A stretch of DNA of 64,000 bases, from assembly GCA_016209685.1 (NCBI GenBank), contig JACQVQ010000001.1, positions 1 through 64,000 on the forward strand, read 5' to 3'. Source of the stretch: Planctomycetota bacterium. Its GTDB lineage: Bacteria > Planctomycetota > Brocadiia > Brocadiales > Bathyanammoxibiaceae. Under the pieces are notes generated by a model. The model had not been told where the DNA came from and did not search any database. It saw nothing but the letters and a program-made list of their open reading frames with translations. Below, piece by piece: positions 41,084-49,408 of the stretch (position 1 is the first letter of the stretch; each line of letters starts with the position of its first letter). The position numbers and the translations under genes are program-made.

Positions 41084-41623
41084 ATGAAAAAAGAAATCAG
41101 GATAGCAGGACTCGGCGGCCAGGGGGTGGTCTTTGCGGCGCAACTCCTGGGGAAGGCTGGGGTGCTGGAAGGGTGGTGCGACTCGCAGTCCAGTTTCTAT
41201 GGCCCTGAGAGCAGGGGTACCTCCTGTTACGGGGACGTCGTCCTCTCCAGAGAGTCCGTAGACTTCCCCTTCGTAACAATACCTGATATACTGATAGCCC
41301 TCTGTCAGGAGGGGTACGATAGGTTTGCAAGAGATACTACAGGATTCATTCTTTACGACCCTGGGAGGGTGGTACCTGACCCTTCCCTCAAGACAAGCCA
41401 TCTCCCTGTACCATGCGAGGAGGTGGCCCAGAGGGAGCTGGGGAAAAAGATGGTAGCGAACCTGATAGCCCTGGCGGCTGGTTGTGCAAGGACAGGGATA
41501 ATCAAGAAGGAGTCCCTTATTAAGGCACTGACAGAGATGACAGAGGAGTCTCATCGCCCCGTTAACCTAAAGGCCCTGGAACTAGGGTGGGAATTAGGGA
41601 TAAAGGAGGTTACCAGTGCCTGA
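41084..41623 (+). CDS. korC: 2-oxoacid:ferredoxin oxidoreductase gamma subunit (KorC type)
   Basis: A 179-residue gamma subunit: IRIAGLGGQGVVFAAQLLGKAG at the start, then SSFYGPESRGTSCYGDVVLS and the later MVANLIALAAGCARTG. It completes korABC but lies 1.6 kb from korB because of inserted elements, a dead gene and vapBC. The aminotransferase gene overlaps its end by 8 bases. Confidence 0.93.
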   Translation: MKKEIRIAGLGGQGVVFAAQLLGKAGVLEGWCDSQSSFYGPESRGTSCYGDVVLSRESVDFPFVTIPDILIALCQEGYDRFARDTTGFILYDPGRVVPDPSLKTSHLPVPCEEVAQRELGKKMVANLIALAAGCARTGIIKKESLIKALTEMTEESHRPVNLKALELGWELGIKEVTSA

Positions 41624-42959
41624 AAGATCTTTTACCTCAATTAAAATAAAAGTAAAGCCCCCCGGACCCCAGGCCAGGGCCTTTCTTAAGAGGGACACAA
41701 AATACATCTCCCCCTCCTCAGCCAGGGCCTATCCGCTGGTAGTAAGGCGCGCACAGGGGACTATGGTGGAGGACGTGGATGGGAACCGCTACCTGGACTT
41801 CACCGCAGGGGTGGCGGTTACAAGCACCGGTCATTGTCACCCCGAGGTGGTGAGGGCAATCCGTGAGCAGGCTGGGGAACTCCTCCACATGTCAGGGGCA
41901 GATTTCTTTAACCCTCTGCAGATAGAGCTTGCCGAAAGACTGGACAAATTATGCCCTGGGCCTTCCCCCAAGCAGGTATTCTTCAGTAACTCAGGGGCAG
42001 AGTCTGTGGAGTCGGCCATAAAACTCGTCCGTTACCATACAGGACGCCCTTACATCATTGCCTTCGTCGGTGCCTTCCATGGGCGGACTATGGGCGCACT
42101 CTCCCTTAACGCAAGCAGGCCCATCCACAGAAAGGGTTTCTCACCCCTGGTGCCTGGGGTAATCCACGTCCCCTATGCCTACTGTTACCGATGCCCCTAT
42201 GGGGAAACTCACCCCAGGGAGGAGCTGGCCTGCATCAAGTGGATAGCGGAGGAACTCTTCAAGAGCTACGTCCCACCCGAAGAGGTGGCGGCGGTGTTCG
42301 TTGAGCCTATCCAGGGAGAGGGGGGTTACATAGTCCCACCACGGGCCTTTCTGAAGGACCTGTCCGCCTTATGCAAAAAATATGGTATCCTCCTCGTGGC
42401 CGATGAGGTGCAATCGGGGACGGGCAGGACGGGGAAGATGCTGGCCGTAGAGCACTCTGGCGTAAAACCAGACGTCGTCTGCCTGGCTAAGGGTATAGCC
42501 TCCGGACTCCCCCTGGGGGCAACTATAGCCAGGCAGGAGATAATGGGCTGGCCCCCGGGCTCACATGCCAGCACCTTCGGGGGAAACCCTGTGAGCTGCC
42601 GCTCCGCCCTGGCCACACTGGAACTCCTGGAGGGTGGCCTAATGGATAATGCGAGAAAGGTGGGGGATTACCTCCTGAAGGGACTGAGGGGCCTTTATAA
42701 GGACCACCCCATTATAGGCGACGTCCGGGGTAAGGGTCTCATGATTGGCATAGAACTGGTAAAGGACAGAGAGACCAAAGAGAGGGCCTCAAAGGAGAGG
42801 GATAAGATTGTCCGGAGGGCCTTTGAGAAGGGACTCCTCCTATTAGGCTGTGGCAGGAACTCTATCCGTTTTGCCCCACCATTAATTATTACCAGGAAGG
42901 AGGCCGATACCGCCCTGACTGTCCTGGAAGAGGTACTGGGAGAGGTGGTACTTCACTAG
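41616..42959 (+). CDS. Class III aminotransferase (acetylornithine/4-aminobutyrate type)
   Basis: A 447-residue PLP enzyme. Motifs: VDGNRYLDFTAGVAVTSTGHCHPEV, FFSNSGAESVESAIKLVRYHTGR, the cofactor aspartate in LLVADEVQSGTGRTG, and the Schiff-base lysine in VCLAKGIASGLPLG. Its GTG start lies inside korC, so translation is coupled. A transaminase that feeds a 2-oxoacid or semialdehyde to KorABC is a reasonable guess. Substrate (GABA, beta-alanine, acetylornithine) is not determined. Confidence 0.9.
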   Translation: MPERSFTSIKIKVKPPGPQARAFLKRDTKYISPSSARAYPLVVRRAQGTMVEDVDGNRYLDFTAGVAVTSTGHCHPEVVRAIREQAGELLHMSGADFFNPLQIELAERLDKLCPGPSPKQVFFSNSGAESVESAIKLVRYHTGRPYIIAFVGAFHGRTMGALSLNASRPIHRKGFSPLVPGVIHVPYAYCYRCPYGETHPREELACIKWIAEELFKSYVPPEEVAAVFVEPIQGEGGYIVPPRAFLKDLSALCKKYGILLVADEVQSGTGRTGKMLAVEHSGVKPDVVCLAKGIASGLPLGATIARQEIMGWPPGSHASTFGGNPVSCRSALATLELLEGGLMDNARKVGDYLLKGLRGLYKDHPIIGDVRGKGLMIGIELVKDRETKERASKERDKIVRRAFEKGLLLLGCGRNSIRFAPPLIITRKEADTALTVLEEVLGEVVLH

Positions 42960-42963
42960 AAAA

Positions 42964-43605
42964 ATGGCAAGGCCACTACAGACAAAATACAAGCTGTCAT
43001 TATTAATTCTATGTCTCTCCTTGTCCCTGGCGGTAAGGCCACTCCCTGCGGTGGCAGGGCCACCCCAACCGAAGGAGGCAGGTGAGTCCGGAGAGGGCCT
43101 CTTTGAGAGGATGATTATAGATAAAATTACCTCCATTGAGTCCAGCCTCAAGGAATTGACACAGAAGGTAGAAAACATAGAAAAGCGGCTGTCCAGGGTG
43201 GAAAGGGGACTCGTGGCAAGACCCGCCGGTCCTCCCCTTACCTCACAAGGAGGGGCATCCGCCTCAGGCGGACCACCTGCCCCCCAGGAGCCACCTAAGA
43301 AGAGGCTCAAGGACACAGTCCCAAAGGAGAAAGACATAGAGGATGGACTGCGCGTCATTAACGTTGACTACTACGGTGCGGGGGATAATACCCTTTTCAA
43401 GGCAGAAATTGAGAATAGTACGTCATACGATATTGCAAACGCCTTATTCAAGATTGAGGTCTACGGGGAACAAAACAACCTGCTGGGTTTTGAGTCCTGG
43501 GAGCTACAGGACATACTCCGGGCATGGCCCAAGAAGTTTACAATACTTATATACAAGGTTGACCCCGACCTTATAGCGAATTATACGGTTAGACGCTTCA
43601 AGTAA
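42964..43605 (+). CDS. Secreted coiled-coil protein of unknown function
   Basis: A 213-residue protein with a signal peptide (KLSLLILCLSLSLAVRPLPAVAG), a predicted coiled coil (SIESSLKELTQKVENIEKRLSRVERGL) and a C-terminal beta-rich domain (LFKAEIENSTSYDIANALFKIEVYGEQNNLLG) that resembles FxLYD-type secreted domains. The linker contains the 15-bp palindrome read as SASGG (residues 99-103). It starts 4 bases after the aminotransferase gene. Role unknown. Confidence 0.72.
   Translation: MARPLQTKYKLSLLILCLSLSLAVRPLPAVAGPPQPKEAGESGEGLFERMIIDKITSIESSLKELTQKVENIEKRLSRVERGLVARPAGPPLTSQGGASASGGPPAPQEPPKKRLKDTVPKEKDIEDGLRVINVDYYGAGDNTLFKAEIENSTSYDIANALFKIEVYGEQNNLLGFESWELQDILRAWPKKFTILIYKVDPDLIANYTVRRFK
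43258..43272 (+). repeat. 15-bp palindrome read in frame as SASGG
   Basis: TCCGCCTCAGGCGGA in the coding strand of the secreted coiled-coil gene. In the opposite orientation the same element would give a TGA stop in this frame. Confidence 0.85.
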
Positions 43606-43635
43606 CGGTTGACCACAGGGGCATTGCCCATGCCC

Positions 43636-44406
43636 TTATTTATTCTTAAAACCCGGGGGGCGCTTTTCCAGAAAGGCCCTCAGCCCTTCATGGCTATCCT
43701 CCGTGAGGAAGACCCTGCCGAAAAGCCTCGCCTCTAACTCCAGCCCCTCCACCAAAGACTTGGAAAGTCCCCCATCCACGGCCTCTATGATGAGACCCAT
43801 GGCAATTGCGGGTTTCCCGTGGAGTCTCCTGGCAAGGAACTTTGCCTCTTCCAGGAGTATCATGGGTTTGGTTACGTGATTAACGAGACCAATGCCCCTG
43901 GCCTCTTCAGCAGAGAGGGGTTCTCCCGTCAGGAGCATCTCCAGTGCCCGTGCCTTACCGATTAACCTCGGGAGCCTCTGGGTGCCCCCCGCCCCTGGGA
44001 TTATCCCAAGATTTATCTCCGGCTGTCCAAGTTTAATGGCCTCTGCGGCTATCCTGATATGGCAGGCCATGGCCAGCTCCAACCCCCCTCCAAGGCAATG
44101 GCCGTTTATGGCGGCGATGATAGGGATCGGACTGGTCTCTATCCTCCTGAGTATCTCATGATAGCGCTGGGCGAAGCTGATTGCCTCATCTGCAGAGGCA
44201 AGCTGGGCCAGCTCTTTTATGTCCGCCCCGGCGCTAAAGAAGTTGCCCGTACCCGTAACGATTACCACCTTGGCCCCCTTTAACTCCACCAGGGCCTTGT
44301 CCATCTCCTCCATCACCTGGCTGGAAAGGACGTTCACGGGCGGGTGATTAATCCTCAGTAAAGCAACCTCTTCTTCTACGCTCATCGTAATAGTGGGTTC
44401 TGACAT
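43636..44406 (-). CDS. Enoyl-CoA hydratase/isomerase (crotonase) family protein
   Basis: A 256-residue crotonase. The oxyanion-hole segments FFSAGADIKEL and CLGGGLELAMACHIRIA are present. Both general acid/base glutamates of true hydratases are present, in GQPEINLGIIPGAGGTQRL and ALEMLLTGEPL. It probably hydrates 2-enoyl-CoA in acyl-CoA turnover. It stands near the HgdB-like and Kor genes but in the opposite direction. Confidence 0.92.
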   Translation of the reverse strand: MSEPTITMSVEEEVALLRINHPPVNVLSSQVMEEMDKALVELKGAKVVIVTGTGNFFSAGADIKELAQLASADEAISFAQRYHEILRRIETSPIPIIAAINGHCLGGGLELAMACHIRIAAEAIKLGQPEINLGIIPGAGGTQRLPRLIGKARALEMLLTGEPLSAEEARGIGLVNHVTKPMILLEEAKFLARRLHGKPAIAMGLIIEAVDGGLSKSLVEGLELEARLFGRVFLTEDSHEGLRAFLEKRPPGFKNK

Positions 44407-44427
44407 GAAAGGCCCTCCCTAAAAGTC

Positions 44428-44455
44428 GTAGGGGCGTATTGCAATACGCCCCTAC
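44428..44455. repeat. GTAGGGGC palindrome, variant core
   Basis: A perfect 28-bp palindrome with arms GTAGGGGCGTATTG, lying between the crotonase and MBL genes. Same arms as other copies but a different core. Confidence 0.88.
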
Positions 44456-44462
44456 CATTTTA

Positions 44463-45305
44463 TTAGAGTTTTACCCCCTCTTTCAGAGTAAACTTATCGT
44501 CTATCTTCATAATATACCCGGCCTCTACCCCTGGGTCATGCTGGAAAATTACCAGCCATTTCTCCTCAAGAGCCTGCCCCAATAGCCTCCTCTTTGCCTC
44601 CAGGGTCTCCAGGGGGTACAGGTCATAGGACTGGATGTAGGGGAGGTGGAGATGGCCTGCCATAGGCACAAGGTCGGCCAGGAAGAGGGCCACCTGGCCA
44701 TTGGATTCTACCTTCACGCATTGGTGGAAAGGGGTGTGGCCCCCTGTCCTTAACAGGGTTATCCCCTTTTCTATCTCTAGTTCCTTATCCTCAACAAGCT
44801 CCAGTTGGCCGCCCTCCTCCAGGGGCAGGAAATTCTCTCCGATGTAAGAGGCGCGGGTCCGCTCGTTGGGATTTGTGGCAAACTCCCATTCACCTTTCTG
44901 GATAATATATTTAGCCTTTGAGAAACATGGCATAACGCAACCCTCCCACGAGAAGGTGTTGCCACCGGCATGGTCCAGGTGGAGGTGGGTATTTATTACT
45001 ATATCTATATCATGGAAGGTCAGGCCATGCTGGGCCAGGGAGTTCTCAAGGGGTGGGATCCTTTTTACGCCGTAGATGCGATGGAACTTTTCGTCCCTCT
45101 TATTCCCTATGCCCGTATCCACCAGGATGTTCCGTTCACCCGTCTGAATAAGGAGACACCCGAGGGCCATGGCAATACGATTTTTTTCATCGGGAGGGCA
45201 GAGTTTCTCCCACAGGACCCTGGGCACCACCCCGAACATGGCCCCGCCATCAAGGTGGAAAAGTCCATCGGTGCAGTAATGGAGCGAGAACCTGCCCAGT
45301 TTCAT
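44463..45305 (-). CDS. Metallo-beta-lactamase-fold hydrolase
   Basis: A 280-residue MBL-fold protein. The zinc motif NTHLHLDHAGG is at about residues 105-115, with further ligand histidines in RTGGHTPFHQ, LADLVP and IFQHDPGV. Overall organisation resembles lactonase-type hydrolases (AttM/AiiA-like) rather than beta-lactamases. Substrate unknown. It is on the same strand as the crotonase, separated by a palindrome. Confidence 0.88.
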   Translation of the reverse strand: MKLGRFSLHYCTDGLFHLDGGAMFGVVPRVLWEKLCPPDEKNRIAMALGCLLIQTGERNILVDTGIGNKRDEKFHRIYGVKRIPPLENSLAQHGLTFHDIDIVINTHLHLDHAGGNTFSWEGCVMPCFSKAKYIIQKGEWEFATNPNERTRASYIGENFLPLEEGGQLELVEDKELEIEKGITLLRTGGHTPFHQCVKVESNGQVALFLADLVPMAGHLHLPYIQSYDLYPLETLEAKRRLLGQALEEKWLVIFQHDPGVEAGYIMKIDDKFTLKEGVKL

Positions 45306-45315
45306 GGGTATAACT

Positions 45316-45388
45316 AGGGGGTAGGGTGTAGGGAGTAGGGGGTAGCAATCTTTTTCTCTACTCCCTACCCCCTATCCCCTACTCCCTG
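45316..45388. repeat. Inverted low-complexity repeat of GTAGGGAGTAGGGG units
   Basis: GGGGTAGGGTGTAGGGAGTAGGGGGTAG-type sequence faces CTACTCCCTACCCCCTATCCCC across CAATCTTTTT. It can form a long hairpin between two minus-strand genes. Same heptamer-like family as at 9780-9950. Confidence 0.7.
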
Positions 45389-45391
45389 TAT

Positions 45392-45844
45392 TTAGTCTTC
45401 CTGGTATATGACGTCATCATAAAAGGCCTCTATGTCCCTTTTATGTCTGAGTTCTTCCTGGGCCAGGAGTTCCAGGAGGTTTTTCACCTTTGGGTCATGG
45501 ATGACCGTGGCCAGTTTCGTATAAAACTCATGGGCCTCCTTCTCCTGCTTCATGGCAAAGACCAGTACGTCCTGGAGATTTGAGGCCTCCGTAAGGGTTC
45601 TATCTTTCAGATATTCGGCTATCTTCAGGTCTTGTATCTTTTGGGGGTGGACGTCCTTGAGCTTAGAACGGTCTAGCCCCTGTAGTACTGTCTTGTGCCG
45701 TAGTTCCTCCTCTGCCAGTTGGGAAATCATGGCCTTGGCCCCGGGGTCCTCTATTTTGTTGATGATCCTGCTATAGACCTTATGGGCATTATCCTCCCGC
45801 TCTATAGCCCATTTCAGCACCTCATCCACCGTTAAATTTGGCAT
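45392..45844 (-). CDS. Ferritin-like (rubrerythrin-type) diiron protein
   Basis: A 150-residue four-helix protein with the rubrerythrin ligand pattern: EREDNAHKVY, EEELRHK, MKQEKEAHEFY and QEELRHKRD, giving the E...ExxH repeat of a diiron site. The rubredoxin domain of classical rubrerythrins is absent. It probably helps remove peroxide or store iron in a low-oxygen organism. I start at ATG 45844; an in-frame ATG six codons upstream lacks a ribosome site. Confidence 0.85.
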   Translation of the reverse strand: MPNLTVDEVLKWAIEREDNAHKVYSRIINKIEDPGAKAMISQLAEEELRHKTVLQGLDRSKLKDVHPQKIQDLKIAEYLKDRTLTEASNLQDVLVFAMKQEKEAHEFYTKLATVIHDPKVKNLLELLAQEELRHKRDIEAFYDDVIYQED

Positions 45845-45958
45845 CTTCCTGACACCCTCCATTGGGGGCAGATGGCGGTCCTGCCATTTCCCTGTACGGT
45901 TCTTGAGATTTCAAGGTCATTTTATTCCTTAATGCCCGACAAATCAAATGAAAACCGA

Positions 45959-45986
45959 GTAGGGGCACGTTGCAACGTGCCCCTAC
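45959..45986. repeat. GTAGGGGC palindrome upstream of the moxR promoter
   Basis: A perfect 28-bp copy identical to those at 14910, 35418 and 52649. It ends 8 bases before the -35 box of the predicted moxR promoter. Confidence 0.88.
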
Positions 45987-45993
45987 TTTGTAC

Positions 45994-46022
45994 TTGTTGA
46001 AAAAATCCAAAGACCTTATAAT
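45994..46022 (+). promoter_or_regulatory. Promoter of the moxR-bat operon
   Basis: TTGTTG (45994-45999), a 17-base spacer and consensus TATAAT (46017-46022). It lies about 80 bases before moxR. Confidence 0.6.
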
Positions 46023-46101
46023 AGCCTTTATTCTGGGAAGAACTTTTGGGGCACCGTTTGGCTCTAGAGGCACGGCAGGCCCGTGACCTTACAAAACTGT
46101 C

Positions 46102-47079
46102 TTGACGAAGACAACGGTAAAGGACAAGATTCAGGCCCTCAAGGCCGAGGTGGAGAAGGTCATCGTCGGCCAGCACGAGCTCATTGAGGGTATCCTGGTG
46201 GGGTTACTCTCGGATGGGCACATCCTCCTGGAGGGCTACCCCGGCCTGGGTAAGACCATGACCGTGAAGACCCTGGCCAGGGTCATTGATGCCGAATTCC
46301 ACCGTATCCAGTTCACTCCAGACCTCGTCCCCGGGGATATCATCGGCTTTGAGATGCTGGAGCCAGGCTCTATGAAGACCACTATCCACAAGGGGCCTGT
46401 CTTTACCAACCTCCTCCTCGCAGATGAGATAAACCGCGCCCCTGCCAAGGTGCAGAGTGCCCTGCTTGAGGCGATGCAGGAACGGCAGGTGACCATAGGC
46501 AGGACCACCTACCCCCTTGAGAAACTCTTCCTGGTGCTGGCCACCCAGAACCCTATTGAGGTAACGGGGACCTACCTCCTCCCTGAGGCTGAGGTGGATA
46601 GGTTCATGCTAAAGTTAAGGGTTACTTACCCCTCTTATACAGAGGAAAGGAGCATTACGGAGAGGCAGGTATTGGACGAGGAGCCCAGGTTGAAGAGGGC
46701 ATTCACCCCCAGGGAACTCCTCACCCTGAGACACACGATTGTGGACAGCTATCCCCTCAGGGAGGAATCTCCTATATTGCGGTACTCCACGCGTATAGTA
46801 CGTGCCACCAGGCCGGAATCCGCCGCAGGCGGAAACGGCCGCGTAAAAGGGCTAGTGGCCTACGGTGCCTCCCCCAGGGCCAGTATTGCCCTGGCCAGGG
46901 CCGCCAGGGTCTATGCCTTCCTCCAGGGGGAGGACATAGTAATGCCGGAACACGTCAAGAAGATGGCCTATCCAGTCCTCCGTCACAGGATAATACTCAC
47001 CCATGAGGCCGAGGCCAGAGGGATAGAGCCCGACGAGGTCATTAACTCCGTACTGGATACGGTGCCGATATTAGATTGA
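46102..47079 (+). CDS. moxR: MoxR-family AAA+ ATPase
   Basis: A 325-residue chaperone-like ATPase. Walker A GYPGLGKTMT, Walker B LLADEINRAPAKVQSALLEAMQE, sensor ATQNPIEVTGTYLLPEAEVDRF, and the C-terminal GASPRASIALARAARVYAF lid. MoxR proteins help assemble or activate partners with VWA domains, which here are encoded downstream. Residues 240-244 are SAAGG, a variant of the in-frame 15-bp palindrome, placed in the lid domain just before the conserved GASPRAS segment. The start is a TTG with a poor ribosome site. Confidence 0.93.
   Translation: MTKTTVKDKIQALKAEVEKVIVGQHELIEGILVGLLSDGHILLEGYPGLGKTMTVKTLARVIDAEFHRIQFTPDLVPGDIIGFEMLEPGSMKTTIHKGPVFTNLLLADEINRAPAKVQSALLEAMQERQVTIGRTTYPLEKLFLVLATQNPIEVTGTYLLPEAEVDRFMLKLRVTYPSYTEERSITERQVLDEEPRLKRAFTPRELLTLRHTIVDSYPLREESPILRYSTRIVRATRPESAAGGNGRVKGLVAYGASPRASIALARAARVYAFLQGEDIVMPEHVKKMAYPVLRHRIILTHEAEARGIEPDEVINSVLDTVPILD
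46819..46833 (+). repeat. 15-bp palindrome variant read in frame as SAAGG
   Basis: TCCGCCGCAGGCGGA within moxR: one base differs from the SASGG element and the palindrome arms are preserved. Confidence 0.7.
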
Positions 47080-47080
47080 A

Positions 47081-47109
47081 GTAGGGGCGGGCTTTAAACC
47101 AGCCCCTAC
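47081..47109. repeat. Imperfect GTAGGGGC palindrome after moxR
   Basis: Arms GTAGGGGC/GCCCCTAC with a slightly asymmetric TTTAAA centre. It lies 2 bases after the moxR stop. Confidence 0.75.
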
Positions 47110-47120
47110 AACTACTACCA

Positions 47121-47993
47121 ATGGTTGATAGTCTACAAACGGAAAGCCGGAAAAAGATACGACTACATCTGAGGAGGCTTGTGACCAACCTCTTTGAGGG
47201 GGTATTTCCCAGTTCTGTCAGCTCCAGCCGTGGGCTGGAGCTGGAGGAGATAAGGGAATACCAGGCCGGGGATGACCTCCGCTCCATAGACTGGAAGACC
47301 TCCCTCAGGACCAGACAGCTCCACGTCAGGGTCAGACTCCCCGACCGGAGGACCCCCGTACTCTTCCTCATTGACAAGAGTGGTTCCAAGAAATTTGGCT
47401 CCGGTGCCGTAAAGGAGGACGTACTATTTGAGGTACTGGACCTCCTGGTAACGGCTGTGGGAGAGACAGGGAACCCTGTGGGTTTCATAACCTTCACTGA
47501 TAGTGTAGAGAGATACATCCCACCCAAATTAGGCCAACGGCATTCCCTTAAGGTGATAGAGCTATTAAAGACAGAACCCTCCAGGAGCCCCCTCACCGAC
47601 CTGGACAGCGCCTTTTCTTACCTCGGCGGGCTTGCCCTCCCACCCTCTCTGGCCTTCATCCTGTCGGATTTCCTGGCCGTGGGGAACTATGAGCCCTCCC
47701 TTACGGCCCTCTCCAGGAGACATGAGCTAATCCCCATCCTCGTCAGGGATGAGCGGGAGACCACCGTACCCCCCTTAAGGGGTTTTCTTGCGGTGAGAGA
47801 CCTGGAGAGCCGTGAACTGGCCTTCCTGGACCTGGCCTCCCCTCTCCAGAGAGACCTCTTCCCCTTAGAACTTTTTATACGGCTTGGGCTGGACTACCTG
47901 ACCATCGGCACCCACGAGGGGCCAGAGGCCTGGGCAGAAAGACTCTCCAGCTTTTTTGAGCAGCGGGCAAGGCGCAGGAGGGTAAGGAGATGA
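47121..47993 (+). CDS. DUF58-family protein of the Bat operon
   Basis: A 290-residue protein with the DUF58 signature GLELEEIREYQAGDDLRSIDWKTSLRTRQLHVR, followed by a VWA-like core with FLIDKSGS. DUF58 proteins regularly follow moxR and may work with the VWA proteins. Its stop overlaps the next start by 4 bases (ATGA). Confidence 0.9.
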   Translation: MVDSLQTESRKKIRLHLRRLVTNLFEGVFPSSVSSSRGLELEEIREYQAGDDLRSIDWKTSLRTRQLHVRVRLPDRRTPVLFLIDKSGSKKFGSGAVKEDVLFEVLDLLVTAVGETGNPVGFITFTDSVERYIPPKLGQRHSLKVIELLKTEPSRSPLTDLDSAFSYLGGLALPPSLAFILSDFLAVGNYEPSLTALSRRHELIPILVRDERETTVPPLRGFLAVRDLESRELAFLDLASPLQRDLFPLELFIRLGLDYLTIGTHEGPEAWAERLSSFFEQRARRRRVRR

Positions 47994-49408
47994 GGGAGAC
48001 AGGGAACAGGGGACAGGTTACAGGGGGCAGGGGACCGGGAAGAGAGAAAAGAGATTTTGCCTGTTACCTGTTACCTGTAGCCTGTTCCCTATTATTTGCA
48101 TCCTGTCTCCTGTTTCCGACGGAGAGTTTTGGACAATACGGCCCAAGCGTCCCTGGCCTGGAGAAACCGGCCGTAGAGGTACCCACTACTGAGAGGCCCG
48201 TGGAGATATGGGTCTACCCCAGCACCCAGAGGTTAGTTACGGGCAAGACCCTGCTCCTCACCGTACAGGTCATCTGGCGGCTGGGCATAAACGTGGTCTT
48301 AGAAGACCTGGAAAAGATGGATATGTCCCCATTCAAGGTGGAGAAGGTTACGATAGGGGAGCGGCAGATATTTGAGAACGAGCGGGACTTCCGCGTCGTG
48401 CAGTACCTCCTTTCCCTGCCCGAGGGGGCAAAAGAAGGGGAATACATAGTCCCCTCCTTCGCCCTCTCCTACAGCGATGAGGTGGAAAAGAGGACGGGAA
48501 GGGCCAGTTCCTCACCGGTGGTGGTCAGAAAGGTCCCCATAATAGCCCAGGCCCACGTGGATAGGGACGTCGTAGAGACGGGGGATATAATCCATTACAA
48601 CCTCACCATCCTCCACGAAAAAGATACGGAAGTAGTCCTGAAAAACCTTGAAAGGCCCAGCTTTGAGCCGTTTACCCTCTTAAGTACAAGCTATCGGAAG
48701 ACCCAGACCCCCCACCTCCAAAAGACTACCTTAGATTATGCCCTCTCCATATATGAGTTGGGAGGGGAAAGGAAGTATGAGATACCAGAGCTTTCTCTTT
48801 ACTACTACAAACCGGGCCAGACCAAGAAGGGGACTATAGAGACCAAAGAGATAAGGACCCCTCCGATACCCATAATCATCAATAAGCTACTAAAGACGGT
48901 GGACGTCCCACTGGAGGGCGTAAAGGGTCCAATCTCTTACCGTAGGGCGGAACTCTATGCCTACGGGTACGTGCCAATACTCCTTGGGATTACCATGCTC
49001 CTCTTCCTCTTCGGTCAGGTAGGGCTTCAGAGGGTCAAAGACGGCCTCTTCCCTGCCCAGGAAAGGCCCGTAGAGACCCCCGAGGTAGCCCGGGCCCAGT
49101 TAAGCTCCCTCCTCTCAGCCATACAGTCCAGCGATACCCCTGAAGGGATGGGGCAAGACATAGAGGGGCTGGATAAGGCCCTCCGGTATTATCTCGGCTC
49201 TCTTGCCGGGCTCCCCAGGGGACGTTCCCTTTCTCTCTCCACCGCCCAACTCCTTGAAGTCTTGCCCAGGGAGTTGTCCCCGGGCACCAGAGAGGTACTC
49301 AACACCCTGGACAGGATAATTTTTGGGGGGCGTCTGGAGAAAAACAGACTGGAAGAGGTATTTAACGGTATAGAAGGACTCTTAAAACAGATTGAGGTGT
49401 CAAAGTGA
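47990..49408 (+). CDS. BatD-like membrane protein
   Basis: A 472-residue protein. The N-terminal 45 residues, including the hydrophobic export segment CYLLPVACSLLFASCLLF, are encoded by ACAGGGGACAGG/CCTGTTACCTG low-complexity DNA. Then come beta-rich BatD-like domains (VYPSTQRLVTGKTLLLTVQV and AHVDRDVVETGDIIHYNLTI), a transmembrane helix near 328-348, and a cytoplasmic alpha-helical tail. It probably anchors the VWA partners. It overlaps both neighbours by 4 bases. Confidence 0.8.
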   Translation: MRETGNRGQVTGGRGPGREKRDFACYLLPVACSLLFASCLLFPTESFGQYGPSVPGLEKPAVEVPTTERPVEIWVYPSTQRLVTGKTLLLTVQVIWRLGINVVLEDLEKMDMSPFKVEKVTIGERQIFENERDFRVVQYLLSLPEGAKEGEYIVPSFALSYSDEVEKRTGRASSSPVVVRKVPIIAQAHVDRDVVETGDIIHYNLTILHEKDTEVVLKNLERPSFEPFTLLSTSYRKTQTPHLQKTTLDYALSIYELGGERKYEIPELSLYYYKPGQTKKGTIETKEIRTPPIPIIINKLLKTVDVPLEGVKGPISYRRAELYAYGYVPILLGITMLLFLFGQVGLQRVKDGLFPAQERPVETPEVARAQLSSLLSAIQSSDTPEGMGQDIEGLDKALRYYLGSLAGLPRGRSLSLSTAQLLEVLPRELSPGTREVLNTLDRIIFGGRLEKNRLEEVFNGIEGLLKQIEVSK

